A DNA stretch of 64,000 bases from Desulfofundulus kuznetsovii DSM 6115 (GTDB lineage: Bacteria; Bacillota; Desulfotomaculia; Desulfotomaculales; Desulfovirgulaceae). Position 1 is the stretch's first letter, and each line of letters starts with the position of its first letter. Location: contig NC_015573.1 of assembly GCF_000214705.1 (NCBI RefSeq), positions 1,734,911 through 1,798,910 of the forward strand, given 5' to 3'. The position numbers were made by a program, and so were the translations under genes. Positions 9,552 to 18,025 of the stretch are shown one piece after another. The notes beneath the pieces are model-generated. The model was not told the DNA's origin. It saw only the letters and a list, made by a program, of their open reading frames with translations, and searched no databases.

Positions 9552-9824
9552 TTAACATAATATTGATTCCATTCGTATTTTAATTCCATTCGGTCTTTCA
9601 AAACCTTTATTTACTATAGAACCCCAATTCAAATAACCGCGAATTAATTGCCCGGATAGACGTTCGTCTTCCGGCCGTAGCGAGACCCAGACGGCCCGGC
9701 GGCTAAAGGGATTGCAACTCACCGCCCACCCCTGGCGAACCCGCTGCATAAACCACTCCCCGTAAAAGGCGGGAATGTCGGTGCGCCGGCTGACCGAAAC
9801 GATCCGGGGCTTATTGAACAGCAC
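9552..9824 (-). pseudogene. Truncated DUF1848 gene
   Basis: The first ~55 residues match the start of DUF1848 proteins: PRIVSVSRRTDIPAFYGEWF, then a conserved NPF and VSLRPED. Members are about 250-320 residues and continue with a conserved VFWTKNP segment, which is missing here. After the LRPED motif the frame runs into unrelated sequence (QLIRGYLNWGS to the stop), so the gene was cut by a deletion or insertion. The remnant lies at the junction between the IetAS pair and the Nudix-like gene and marks a recombination point. Function of the family is unknown to me. Confidence 0.6.
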
Positions 9825-9981
9825 ATTTTTCTTCCATCAGGCAGCAATAACCCCCTGCGCTCGCCAGGATTCAGAAAACATTTTTATCAAAAGTTGCTAG
9901 CAAAGCCTCGCTACAGGTGAATACCTCGAGTATTTTTCAACTAAAACCAACCAAAGATGCAGATTTATGATCGTGATATAA

Positions 9982-11133
9982 TCATGCCGATAACCGGGGA
10001 GCCTCTAAGGTTATTTTCTTTACCCCAATCTGTTCAAAGGCACGGTGCACGGCTATCGGCTTCCCCAATATTGCAACTAGCGTATGGAAAATACAAACCA
10101 ATCCAGACGGAGCCCAGGGTTCGTGATCGCGAACGAATGACACAATTTTATCCAATTCCATCTTCGCCGCGTCCACTTTTACTGCCTCCCATTTATCTTT
10201 TACGCCTGAAGCACGGATGGCTAGCAGCTCATCCAACGTGAGTTGAATCCGGATAAATCCCAGCAGACCAAATTGGTAAAATTGAGTATCCAGGCCAAAG
10301 CTAACAAACTTGGGCTTTTCCTTATAATCGCGCCCCAACGATATACCCAATTCCTCATAAAGGCCCCGGGCCGCTGCTTTAAAGAAATCAGGCGCCCCCG
10401 TTTCGTCATTGTCGAATGGACGTTGTAACCCCTCATTTACCGGCACATTCCAATACCCCGGCCGGGAAAAAGTACCTGGTGAACGTTGCGCGAAAACCAT
10501 GTATTCATCACGGGTAATGACGGCAAGGTTAATCCCGAAACTATGGGCAAGGAAACTTACCGGCTTCGACCAGGGGTCCAGATCTTTCAAATACTTGCTG
10601 CGCAACGTTACACCGGGCAAAGCATCATTTAACGGCCGATCTAAAACAGGAGAAGTGGCCAGAAAATTATAATAGTCGCTGGGACCGAAAATAAACTTTA
10701 ATCTGCTCCGTTCATCACCGGGTTCGCGGTCAATAACAAAAGAATGAAGGTAATAACGGCTCCCATTCCACGCAGCGCGGAGGTGCGATGCGCTGGCCTG
10801 TCGTTGCTCCTCTTCAACGATCTTTCTCAGCTTCTGTACTTCCTCCGGTAATTCTACCAGCTCTTTCACATACCGGCATTCAAGATCACCGGGATCATAT
10901 GCTTCCCCGTGCCCACCATCAATAACTATCCATGGCAACTTTTGTTTGCCCAGCATGAATTCTTCCCCAAAAACTGTCCGCTTCCGGACGAAAATCCGTG
11001 CCAAACGTTTAATCTTTCTCCAGGTAGACCTGAAAAAAGCTTTAATAGCTTCTTCAAAAACAAATGTTAAGATCGTTCCTATTAACGCACCTACAATATG
11101 CGGACGCAATAAAGCCCATATTTCCCCGAACAT
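9982..11133 (-). CDS. Membrane-anchored Nudix-like protein
   Basis: A 383-residue protein from the ATG at 11133, which follows AAAGGGGA by 8 nt; an in-frame start 19 codons earlier has no such site. One transmembrane helix lies at about residues 10-30 (IVGALIGTILTFVF), followed by a basic stretch, so the bulk should be cytoplasmic. Around residue 245-265 the segment WNVPVNEGLQ ... AARGLYEELGI resembles a Nudix box, but the first Glu of the usual REuxEExGu core is replaced by Gly and a 12-residue insertion sits after the Gly-rich turn, so catalysis is uncertain. It lies between an IetAS-like pair and a glycosyltransferase on the same strand. It may be a nucleotide-sensing membrane component of a conflict system; I know no characterised homologue. 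Confidence 0.6.
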   Translation of the reverse strand: MFGEIWALLRPHIVGALIGTILTFVFEEAIKAFFRSTWRKIKRLARIFVRKRTVFGEEFMLGKQKLPWIVIDGGHGEAYDPGDLECRYVKELVELPEEVQKLRKIVEEEQRQASASHLRAAWNGSRYYLHSFVIDREPGDERSRLKFIFGPSDYYNFLATSPVLDRPLNDALPGVTLRSKYLKDLDPWSKPVSFLAHSFGINLAVITRDEYMVFAQRSPGTFSRPGYWNVPVNEGLQRPFDNDETGAPDFFKAAARGLYEELGISLGRDYKEKPKFVSFGLDTQFYQFGLLGFIRIQLTLDELLAIRASGVKDKWEAVKVDAAKMELDKIVSFVRDHEPWAPSGLVCIFHTLVAILGKPIAVHRAFEQIGVKKITLEAPRLSA

Positions 11134-11272
11134 AGGCTGATCCCCTTTAGCCCGGCTTGCTAACCACCCATGGCAGCATACCCCAACCACAAAACGAAAA
11201 ATACCGCTTGCCTGATATAAATTCGTTGATTAACTATCATGGAGCCTTAACGAAGTTATCACCGCCTCACTC

Positions 11273-12454
11273 CTACTTCAGGTAGCGGTTATAAATAGCG
11301 GCCATCTCGGCTAAGACCTTCTCCAAGGAGTATTCCTTAATCTTCTCCCGCCCGGCCGCACCCATAGCGGCCCGCTGTTCGGGATTGGAAACAAGCTTTT
11401 CTATGGCCGCAGCCAGACCATCCACATCGCCAAGCTCCACCAGCAACCCCGTTTTTCCGTGTTCCACCAGATCGCGGTTGCCACGCACATTGGTGGCCAC
11501 CACCGGCTTGCCGGCGGCCATGGCCTCCATGATGCTTTTAGGTAGGCCTTCACGTTTGGAAACCAGGGTGACAATATCCGTTTCCCTGAGAATCTGGGGC
11601 ACGTCACTGCGGTAGCCCAAGAAATGAACCCTGGGTATCCGCTCTTGCTCTACCCTTTGTTGTAGGACAACCATCTTTTCCCCAGTGCCTACCAACAATA
11701 AGTGACCATGACCGTACCGCCTTATAAACTTCCGCCAAGCGTCGATGAGAAATGCTTGGTTCTTATTGTCATTCAACTCCGCCACGCAGGTTATTACCAC
11801 GTCGTCAGAGTCTATGCCCAGCGTAGCACGCACGCTCCCCTTCTCTGCAACCGGGGTAGAGAACTTGCTCAGATCCACCCCAACGCCGTGGACGTAAAAA
11901 AGGTTCTTTCCCGCCTCAAAACCAAGCCTTCGGGCGTTATCAAAGTCCTCACCATTCATCACAATCAGCCCGTCCGTCCAAGGGGCGGCCAGGCGCTCGG
12001 CATTATAATAAATAAGCCAGTTGCGACGCGGGGCGCCTTTATAAAAATGAAAGCCATGGGCCGTGTATAAAACGGGTCCCTGGTGAGTGGTCTTGGCTAA
12101 ATACCGTCCCAGGAAAGCGGCCACCGGGGTATGGACGTGGATGAGGTCGAAGCGATGCTCCTTTAACAAAGCTCGCAACCGGCGGTAGGCCAATACGTTA
12201 GCGGAGCCGTAAGGGGAGCGGGTAAAGGGAACCTCCCAACAGGTCACCCCCTCTGCCTCTACATCCTCCTTGTGGCCTTCGGCGGAAGAAGCCGCCGCGT
12301 AAACCTCATAGCCCTTCTCCTGCAACAGCTTCATAAAAGGGGTGTGAAAGGCAGCCAGGTGAGTATAGACAGAAGCGATAAACAATACTTTGCCGTTTCC
12401 CTGGCAGGGGTAGTTGTCCCTCCCCTTTTCTATTTGTGGCTTACAAGCCGCCAT
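11273..12454 (-). CDS. Glycosyltransferase, GT4-type
   Basis: A 393-residue GT-B fold glycosyltransferase. The N-terminal Rossmann half carries VLFIASVYTHLAAFHTPFM and the YTAHGFHFYKG segment seen in capsule/EPS transferases. The C-terminal donor-binding half has GVDLSKF, LGYRSDVPQILRETDI and the nucleotide-sugar loop SKREGLPKSIMEAMAAGKPVVAT with the EX7E signature. The protein adds a sugar to the lipid-linked repeat unit in the cytoplasm. It follows the 1,118-residue PLD-motif gene by 22 bp on the same strand. Start is the ATG just after GGGGTGA. Donor and linkage cannot be read from sequence. Confidence 0.85.
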   Translation of the reverse strand: MAACKPQIEKGRDNYPCQGNGKVLFIASVYTHLAAFHTPFMKLLQEKGYEVYAAASSAEGHKEDVEAEGVTCWEVPFTRSPYGSANVLAYRRLRALLKEHRFDLIHVHTPVAAFLGRYLAKTTHQGPVLYTAHGFHFYKGAPRRNWLIYYNAERLAAPWTDGLIVMNGEDFDNARRLGFEAGKNLFYVHGVGVDLSKFSTPVAEKGSVRATLGIDSDDVVITCVAELNDNKNQAFLIDAWRKFIRRYGHGHLLLVGTGEKMVVLQQRVEQERIPRVHFLGYRSDVPQILRETDIVTLVSKREGLPKSIMEAMAAGKPVVATNVRGNRDLVEHGKTGLLVELGDVDGLAAAIEKLVSNPEQRAAMGAAGREKIKEYSLEKVLAEMAAIYNRYLK

Positions 12455-12475
12455 TCACCCCATACCCCTTTCGCT

Positions 12476-15400
12476 TTAGACACCTTCCGAACGAATCCTT
12501 AACACTTTTGACCGTATAGAACTTAATATCTCCCTGTCCTGATCAGGTGCCTTGTCAGCCAGGCTCCCTAATGCATCAGCGATCCAGTCCAGCTTGTGCC
12601 TTGCCTTCTCGCTCAACCAGAGTGCCAGAACCGGGGACTCCAGAACTTCGAAAACTTCCTTTTTCCGCTTTTCAAATAACTTATAGGAACTGAGATACAT
12701 GACAAGCCTTCGGGGTAGGTGCACCCGCCAGTTCTCAACCAAGCACAAACACTTCTCACACAAATTATCAGCACCAGCCTGGTCTGCCAGCCAACCCATC
12801 AGATACAATACCTCATCCAACAGAATTTCGTCCTGCGCCAGTTGCCAGACATGGGGGACAAGGTACTGCTCGAAACGGTTGACTATCTCGTTCAAGACCC
12901 ATGTTTTCTCCTCGGCATCCCCCTGCCCGGAAACCTTATCCACAAGATAGGTCAGCCCGAAGAACAGCGACCATAACAACCGCAGGCTATCGGCATACCA
13001 ATGACTATAGTCGGCGAACCGGTACAAAGGGTCGCGGTACTTCTTCCAGGGAAACCCATTTAGAAACTGCTTCACGTACCAGTCAGCCCAGCCCGTTCCG
13101 TACAGCTTACAGGTAACGTCAACCATATTTTCTGTTTCCGGTTGGTCAAGGACGTAGTTAAAATGTAGCTCTCTTTTTTTAAGCTTAGTCAGCCACTTCT
13201 CTAAAACCTGCCGCCGGATGGACCTGGCCAACCCCGGTCTTGAATCGTCCAGTAAATCCGCCAACCGAGATGCCACACTTTGCTGCAAACCAGCCAAAAA
13301 GGGCAGTATTTCGTCGTCAGATATTGCCGTCTGATCAAGTAGCTTAAGTAGCTCCGGAAGAAGTTTCTGTTGCTCCTCTACTCCTTCCGTAGAGAGGTGT
13401 GTCAAAAATACTTTCACTTTCCACTCATCAGCAGCAGGTGCGGTTTGCCATGTCTCTTGGAGACTCGCTGCCGCAGGTCGGAAGTTTAACAGGTGGAACA
13501 GAATAAACCTGGTGGCCACCTTGCTTTGGAAGTAATCATTAGAAATCTCTTCACAATGTAAAACGTGGAACAGGTGAGGCAGCAAAACCCAATTGCGATC
13601 CAGTTCCTCACAGTAGCGATGCGGGTCAGCCTGCTGGAGATATTCGACGTAAAACACCTTTTCCCGCAATAGGTGGTCAAATTCCCAGGGGTTCTGCCCC
13701 AAGCCCCAGCACTGTCTGTAGCTTTCCGGATCCTCAGAGAAGTTTTCGTATACTGTTTTAAGCTGCGCCCATTGCAGCTCTTTTGCGTTGATACTATTCG
13801 AGATTTCTCTTCTCAAATTTTCAAGGAATCTCTGCAAATAGGCGACCGCACGCTCACTTCTTACTATAACATCTTCTGCCGTAAAACCGGCCCCACAGTA
13901 AATCCAGTGCGCCAGACAACTAAACAATGCGTCAACCTTGTCACCGTCCGGGTTTTCTGCCGCAAATAACTGCTTGATATAATCCCTTATTTGGGAGAAA
14001 ACCTCCTCACGCTTGTTCTCTCTGACCCGCCAGCTTGCCGCTTCGCCGCTGGTTTCAAGGTACCCCAGCTCAATTATTCGCCGCAGAGCGTCCCGCGCAT
14101 CTGCACCTGATACAGGGAAAAAGCACAGGATATCTTCCCACCCGGGAAACGCTCGAAGATTGCCGGGAAGCGCCTCTGGCTTCTCCTCCTGGCTTTGCCT
14201 TTTAACCGCCTCGGCATCCCATAATACCACACTGCGTGCTTCTTCCCTGCCGGGAACATTTCCCGCACGTAGCCCCTTTACATATTCTTCAACTTTTTCT
14301 AAGACATCCGCCGGAAGCTCCACCATCACGGCCGGATATCTTCGGGATTGGGAGTTGAAGGAGTTACCCAGTATCCACCCCTCTATTCCACCCTTAGTCT
14401 CAAGCAGCAAAAACCGGTCATGGAACTGCTGTTCAGTGGCCTGTTCATTCTGCACATTAATTACTTTAAGGTTAGGGGGCAGTAAGCTTATATTCTGCCG
14501 CAGGACCTGCCGCATGCCTTCAAGGGTAGTTGCTTTTTCACTTCTATTGCCCTGCTTATCTACCAGACTGGTAATAACCTCCACCGGCAGGGAAAGATTT
14601 TGCAGCCTGGGGAGGATACGTGCAGCGGTTTCGGCATTAAAATAAGGATCAATGAATATCGCCTTTTTAACTTCGGCGCGACCAAGTAAAGATTGCAAGT
14701 ACTCAAAGAACATTACCTCCCCGGGTTGAGTACCAGCAAAGAATCTGCTTCGCGATTGGGGAAATAACGCGGCCAGTGTGCTCCTAAAAAGCTCACCTTC
14801 CACCACCCAGGGATCAAAAGGGTATCCCCCGGTATTAATCACCTGCCTGAAGGCAGTTGTAACGCTTTCCACACGGTCGCGGTATTTTTGCGGCAGCTTT
14901 TCCGACCACGGGTCTTTAATATATCTTACGCCTGTGAGCAGTTTTAGGTCGAAATGCAAGGATCGGATTAAATATGAGTGAGAATAATGGAGTAACTTTC
15001 CCTGCCCCGACCATACCTTCACCGCCAGGGAAGTTATCGGTTCTGCGCCTTCGCAGGTAACAACATCTCCGGCACGCTGGAGCTGTTTTAGTTCGTCCGC
15101 CAGCAAAGTTTGCGCATGGCTTCGCCCGTTATAAAGAGAAATATTCACCCACAGCGGCAGGCTTTTCTCCAACGTTTCGTCAGCCCATATTTTAACGCCT
15201 CGCGATACCGGTTGTTGCTGCCACCGCTTATCGGGGTGCGTTCGCATATCTTTGACTATCTCTACATGCAGGCCAAAAGGCTCCAGCAGGGAACCGGCAT
15301 CAAGATTGTCGTAAATTTCCAGATTGCCAAAACGGTCACTATCCTCACTTAATAGCCTGACACCAGTACTCCCGGCAACCCAGTCTTCCAGCTTGCGCAA

Positions 15401-15832
15401 GGCATCTTTAACTTTGTCCCTCTCCATATTGCCGGGAGGAAAAAGGCGCTCCAAATAAGAGGTTTTTCCCAGAGCATAGTAAATCCTGCCCCGGGCAGTG
15501 CGGTAGGTCAGAGACTTTAACCCCGTAACATGCTCCTGGCGCCCCGCCAAATAGATGGCCGGGCGCAATTCCCACCTGGGGACAACTATTTGCTGGTCTT
15601 TAATCTCAATCTTCCCTGTAGAAAGCGTTTTTTCAATAAACTGACCCAGGAATTCACCGTTGAGAATGCACCATAAACACAGCAATTCCCAGGGTCTGGT
15701 GTCGTCTATCTTCCGCTGGTACCATGCAACAGGTTCGCTGTCCCCCACGTCAAGAGCAAAACCGTAAACCAAAGCGTAGAAGTCATCAGATTTGCGGTGG
15801 AAAATATAAAGGTTAAGGGCATACATTGTCAT
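12476..15832 (-). CDS. Large protein with phospholipase-D-like motif (possible defence protein)
   Basis: A 1,118-residue soluble protein without signal peptide or membrane helices. Around residues 470-500 the segment FHDRFLLLE ... GWILGNSFNS has the layout of the second half of a phospholipase-D-like nuclease motif (His, then Lys/Arg, then GS/N), preceded at ~395 by KKAIFIDPYF, as in PLD-like defence nucleases. The N-terminal ~350 residues and the helical C-terminal ~500 residues match nothing I can name with confidence; overall size and start faintly recall long proteins annotated as the VPA1262 family. It lies in the glycan operon with 22-bp gaps to a glycosyltransferase on each side, so it is probably co-transcribed. 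Start could be the ATG at 15832 or 15826; the second has better spacing from GAAGGTGA. Confidence 0.55.
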   Translation of the reverse strand: MTMYALNLYIFHRKSDDFYALVYGFALDVGDSEPVAWYQRKIDDTRPWELLCLWCILNGEFLGQFIEKTLSTGKIEIKDQQIVVPRWELRPAIYLAGRQEHVTGLKSLTYRTARGRIYYALGKTSYLERLFPPGNMERDKVKDALRKLEDWVAGSTGVRLLSEDSDRFGNLEIYDNLDAGSLLEPFGLHVEIVKDMRTHPDKRWQQQPVSRGVKIWADETLEKSLPLWVNISLYNGRSHAQTLLADELKQLQRAGDVVTCEGAEPITSLAVKVWSGQGKLLHYSHSYLIRSLHFDLKLLTGVRYIKDPWSEKLPQKYRDRVESVTTAFRQVINTGGYPFDPWVVEGELFRSTLAALFPQSRSRFFAGTQPGEVMFFEYLQSLLGRAEVKKAIFIDPYFNAETAARILPRLQNLSLPVEVITSLVDKQGNRSEKATTLEGMRQVLRQNISLLPPNLKVINVQNEQATEQQFHDRFLLLETKGGIEGWILGNSFNSQSRRYPAVMVELPADVLEKVEEYVKGLRAGNVPGREEARSVVLWDAEAVKRQSQEEKPEALPGNLRAFPGWEDILCFFPVSGADARDALRRIIELGYLETSGEAASWRVRENKREEVFSQIRDYIKQLFAAENPDGDKVDALFSCLAHWIYCGAGFTAEDVIVRSERAVAYLQRFLENLRREISNSINAKELQWAQLKTVYENFSEDPESYRQCWGLGQNPWEFDHLLREKVFYVEYLQQADPHRYCEELDRNWVLLPHLFHVLHCEEISNDYFQSKVATRFILFHLLNFRPAAASLQETWQTAPAADEWKVKVFLTHLSTEGVEEQQKLLPELLKLLDQTAISDDEILPFLAGLQQSVASRLADLLDDSRPGLARSIRRQVLEKWLTKLKKRELHFNYVLDQPETENMVDVTCKLYGTGWADWYVKQFLNGFPWKKYRDPLYRFADYSHWYADSLRLLWSLFFGLTYLVDKVSGQGDAEEKTWVLNEIVNRFEQYLVPHVWQLAQDEILLDEVLYLMGWLADQAGADNLCEKCLCLVENWRVHLPRRLVMYLSSYKLFEKRKKEVFEVLESPVLALWLSEKARHKLDWIADALGSLADKAPDQDREILSSIRSKVLRIRSEGV

Positions 15833-15854
15833 TCACCTTCACCGGGCAACATAT

Positions 15855-16991
15855 TTACTTTTCGGCTACTTTCCCAAGGCCCTTTTTACCCAGCAATTCC
15901 ATGTAAAGCGCCTCCCACTGGTCGACGACTCGCTCCAGGCTGTAGTTGACTTCTATATGCGCCCGGCCGGACTGGCCCATAGCTTTGCGTTTAGATTCGG
16001 GGAGGGCCATCATTTTGCTCATCGCTGTTGACAGTGCTTCGGCGTTGCGTGGAGGAACCATAAAACCGGTAACGCCCTCTTGAACGAGTTCCGGCACACC
16101 ACCCACATTGGTTGCTACGACAGGCTTAGCGGCAGCCATGGCTTCCATCACCACATTCGGCAATCCTTCCCAGGCGGAAGAAAGGACAAACCCGTCAGCG
16201 GCGTCTAAAAGCAAAGGGATATCCCGGCGCAGGCCCAGGAAAATAACACGATCTGAAATGCCCAGATCAGCAATTTGCCGCTGCAGAGTTTCCAGCATGG
16301 GGCCTTGTCCCGCCACCCGCAACTGGGCCTTGCAACCACCTTGCTTAAGAATCTGAAATGCCTGCAGAAGAGTTGGGTAATCCTTCTGCTCTTCCAGCCG
16401 GCCCACGGCCAGCCACAAAAATTCATCTTCAGCGATGCCTAGTTGCTGACGGAGCCCTGCTCGGTTCGAATCATTAACCTTAAACTCGTTCAACACAAGT
16501 CCATTAGGAATAACACGGATCCTATCCCCTGGCACTACACCGCGCCTTACCAGCTTATCGGCAGCCAACCTGGAGTTGGTAGTGGTAATTTCCCCCATCC
16601 AATCCGTTAGCCGTAGCACATTGTCGCGGCATGGCCCCCCGAAGTTTTCGTTACGTATGGAGGAAACAATTATCGGAACTCCTGCCAGACGACCTACAAT
16701 ACGCCCCAACAAATTAGCGTGAAACATAAAGCTGGTAAGAATATGTGGCCTGGATTGCCTGATTAATCTTAGTAGACGGACTATGGCCCGCGGGTCCGGC
16801 ACGCCGCGGCGCATATTCAGAGTCGCCAGCGGGATGCCCGCTGCTTGCAATTCATCCGTAAAGGCTTGGGGCGGGAGCATGGACACCACGTTCACCCGCC
16901 AGTTACGCGCCTTGAGGGCGGTCGCCAGGCGCACCAGTTGCGTCTCCGCTCCACCGTAGGCCAGGCCGGTGATTAGATAAAGAATCTTCAT
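15855..16991 (-). CDS. Glycosyltransferase, GT4-type
   Basis: A 378-residue GT-B glycosyltransferase. The glycine-rich acceptor-side start MKILYLITGLAYGGAETQLVRLA is typical of the group, and the donor half carries AVGRLEEQKDYPTLLQAF, VIFLGLRRDIPLLLDAADGF and the EX7E loop SAWEGLPNVVMEAMAAAKPVVAT. It acts in the cytoplasm on undecaprenyl-linked intermediates. Its start overlaps the stop of the upstream gene by 4 bp (ATGA), giving translational coupling. Substrate specificity is not predictable. Confidence 0.88.
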   Translation of the reverse strand: MKILYLITGLAYGGAETQLVRLATALKARNWRVNVVSMLPPQAFTDELQAAGIPLATLNMRRGVPDPRAIVRLLRLIRQSRPHILTSFMFHANLLGRIVGRLAGVPIIVSSIRNENFGGPCRDNVLRLTDWMGEITTTNSRLAADKLVRRGVVPGDRIRVIPNGLVLNEFKVNDSNRAGLRQQLGIAEDEFLWLAVGRLEEQKDYPTLLQAFQILKQGGCKAQLRVAGQGPMLETLQRQIADLGISDRVIFLGLRRDIPLLLDAADGFVLSSAWEGLPNVVMEAMAAAKPVVATNVGGVPELVQEGVTGFMVPPRNAEALSTAMSKMMALPESKRKAMGQSGRAHIEVNYSLERVVDQWEALYMELLGKKGLGKVAEK

Positions 16992-18025
16992 GACACCAGC
17001 CTCAGCACCCGTGCAAGAGTCGGTGCAATCACATCGATGCTAAAGTGTTTCTCAACAACACGCCGCCCGGTATTTCCCATCTTTTCTCGCTCACTATCAC
17101 CCGCCGACAACATCGTAAGTAGTGCATCTACCCATTCGTCTAGCGATTTTGCCGCAAAGCCAACTTTCCCCAGTGATAACACTTGAGCATTCATTCCGAC
17201 TGGTGAGACCACAACCGGTATACCACAAGCCATGTATTGGAGCATCTTATAACTACATTTGCCTCTTTCCCATTCGGTGTCGGCAAGTGGCATAATACCA
17301 ACGGTCATAGTTTGCAAACTCTTAACCTCCGTCTCTGGTGACCATTGGACAAAATCGAGCCTTTCCTTGAGCATCCGTCGAAACTTGGGTTCCTTATCGG
17401 CAATCACCCGAAAAACTACATTTGGTAATGTTTTTATAACCTTCTCTAGAGCCTCTTCGATTTGATATAAATATTTGAAGTTTCCGCTCGTTCCTGTCCA
17501 TCCAATCACAAGCTTATCCTGCGTGTTGCTTTTCTGGGTTCTTGGTGTAAAGCGTCGTGTGTCTATGGCTGTCGGAATAATAGTAACATTTTTGTTCCAT
17601 TGAGAAAAATGCTCCGCAAGAAAGTCATTACCGCAGATAACCAAATCTGACAATTGCGCTAACCGTTTGGCAAATCTTCCATCCCTGTGCAAAAAAATTG
17701 CATCGTCAACGTCCAACACACGTGGGCGCTTGGTCAAGGGCTCAAGCGTCAGAAAGGTAGAAATCAGCTCTCGTTGAAGAAATACGATATCGTAACGGTG
17801 TGTCGACAGCACGGCGGGAAAGCGCCCGACAAGGGCTGCGGTACCCCAAAAGGGGCGAAGCCATTTCAATTCGGGTGGATATTTCGATATAGCAGGAATA
17901 AATTCGTGCATCTCCACTCCGTAGCTTGATAATGCTGGGATCAATTGTCGCACCCGAAAGCGAGCAGAAGGGACATGCTTTCCTCCTGTGAGCGCAGCAA
18001 CCTTTATTGCTTGCGGCCCATTCAT
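16988..18025 (-). CDS. Glycosyltransferase, GT4-like
   Basis: A 345-residue protein of the glycosyltransferase group 1 type, somewhat more divergent than its neighbours. The donor-binding half is recognisable: VIGWTGTSGNFKYLYQIEEAL, then IMPLADTEWERGKCSYKMLQYMACGIPVV, where the acidic pair of the EX7E motif is partly changed (the family with KLLEYMA-type loops). The N-terminal half contains VFLQRELISTFLTLEPL. It overlaps the preceding Wzy-like gene and the following transferase gene by 4 bp each, so all are tightly coupled. Probably adds a sugar to the repeat unit; identity of the sugar is unknown. Confidence 0.8.
   Translation of the reverse strand: MNGPQAIKVAALTGGKHVPSARFRVRQLIPALSSYGVEMHEFIPAISKYPPELKWLRPFWGTAALVGRFPAVLSTHRYDIVFLQRELISTFLTLEPLTKRPRVLDVDDAIFLHRDGRFAKRLAQLSDLVICGNDFLAEHFSQWNKNVTIIPTAIDTRRFTPRTQKSNTQDKLVIGWTGTSGNFKYLYQIEEALEKVIKTLPNVVFRVIADKEPKFRRMLKERLDFVQWSPETEVKSLQTMTVGIMPLADTEWERGKCSYKMLQYMACGIPVVVSPVGMNAQVLSLGKVGFAAKSLDEWVDALLTMLSAGDSEREKMGNTGRRVVEKHFSIDVIAPTLARVLRLVS

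Noticed and set aside
14013..14645. 210-codon plus-strand frame opposite the PLD-motif gene
   Set aside because: Serine/arginine-rich translation typical of an antisense shadow; no ribosome binding site; the minus-strand gene is continuous through this region.
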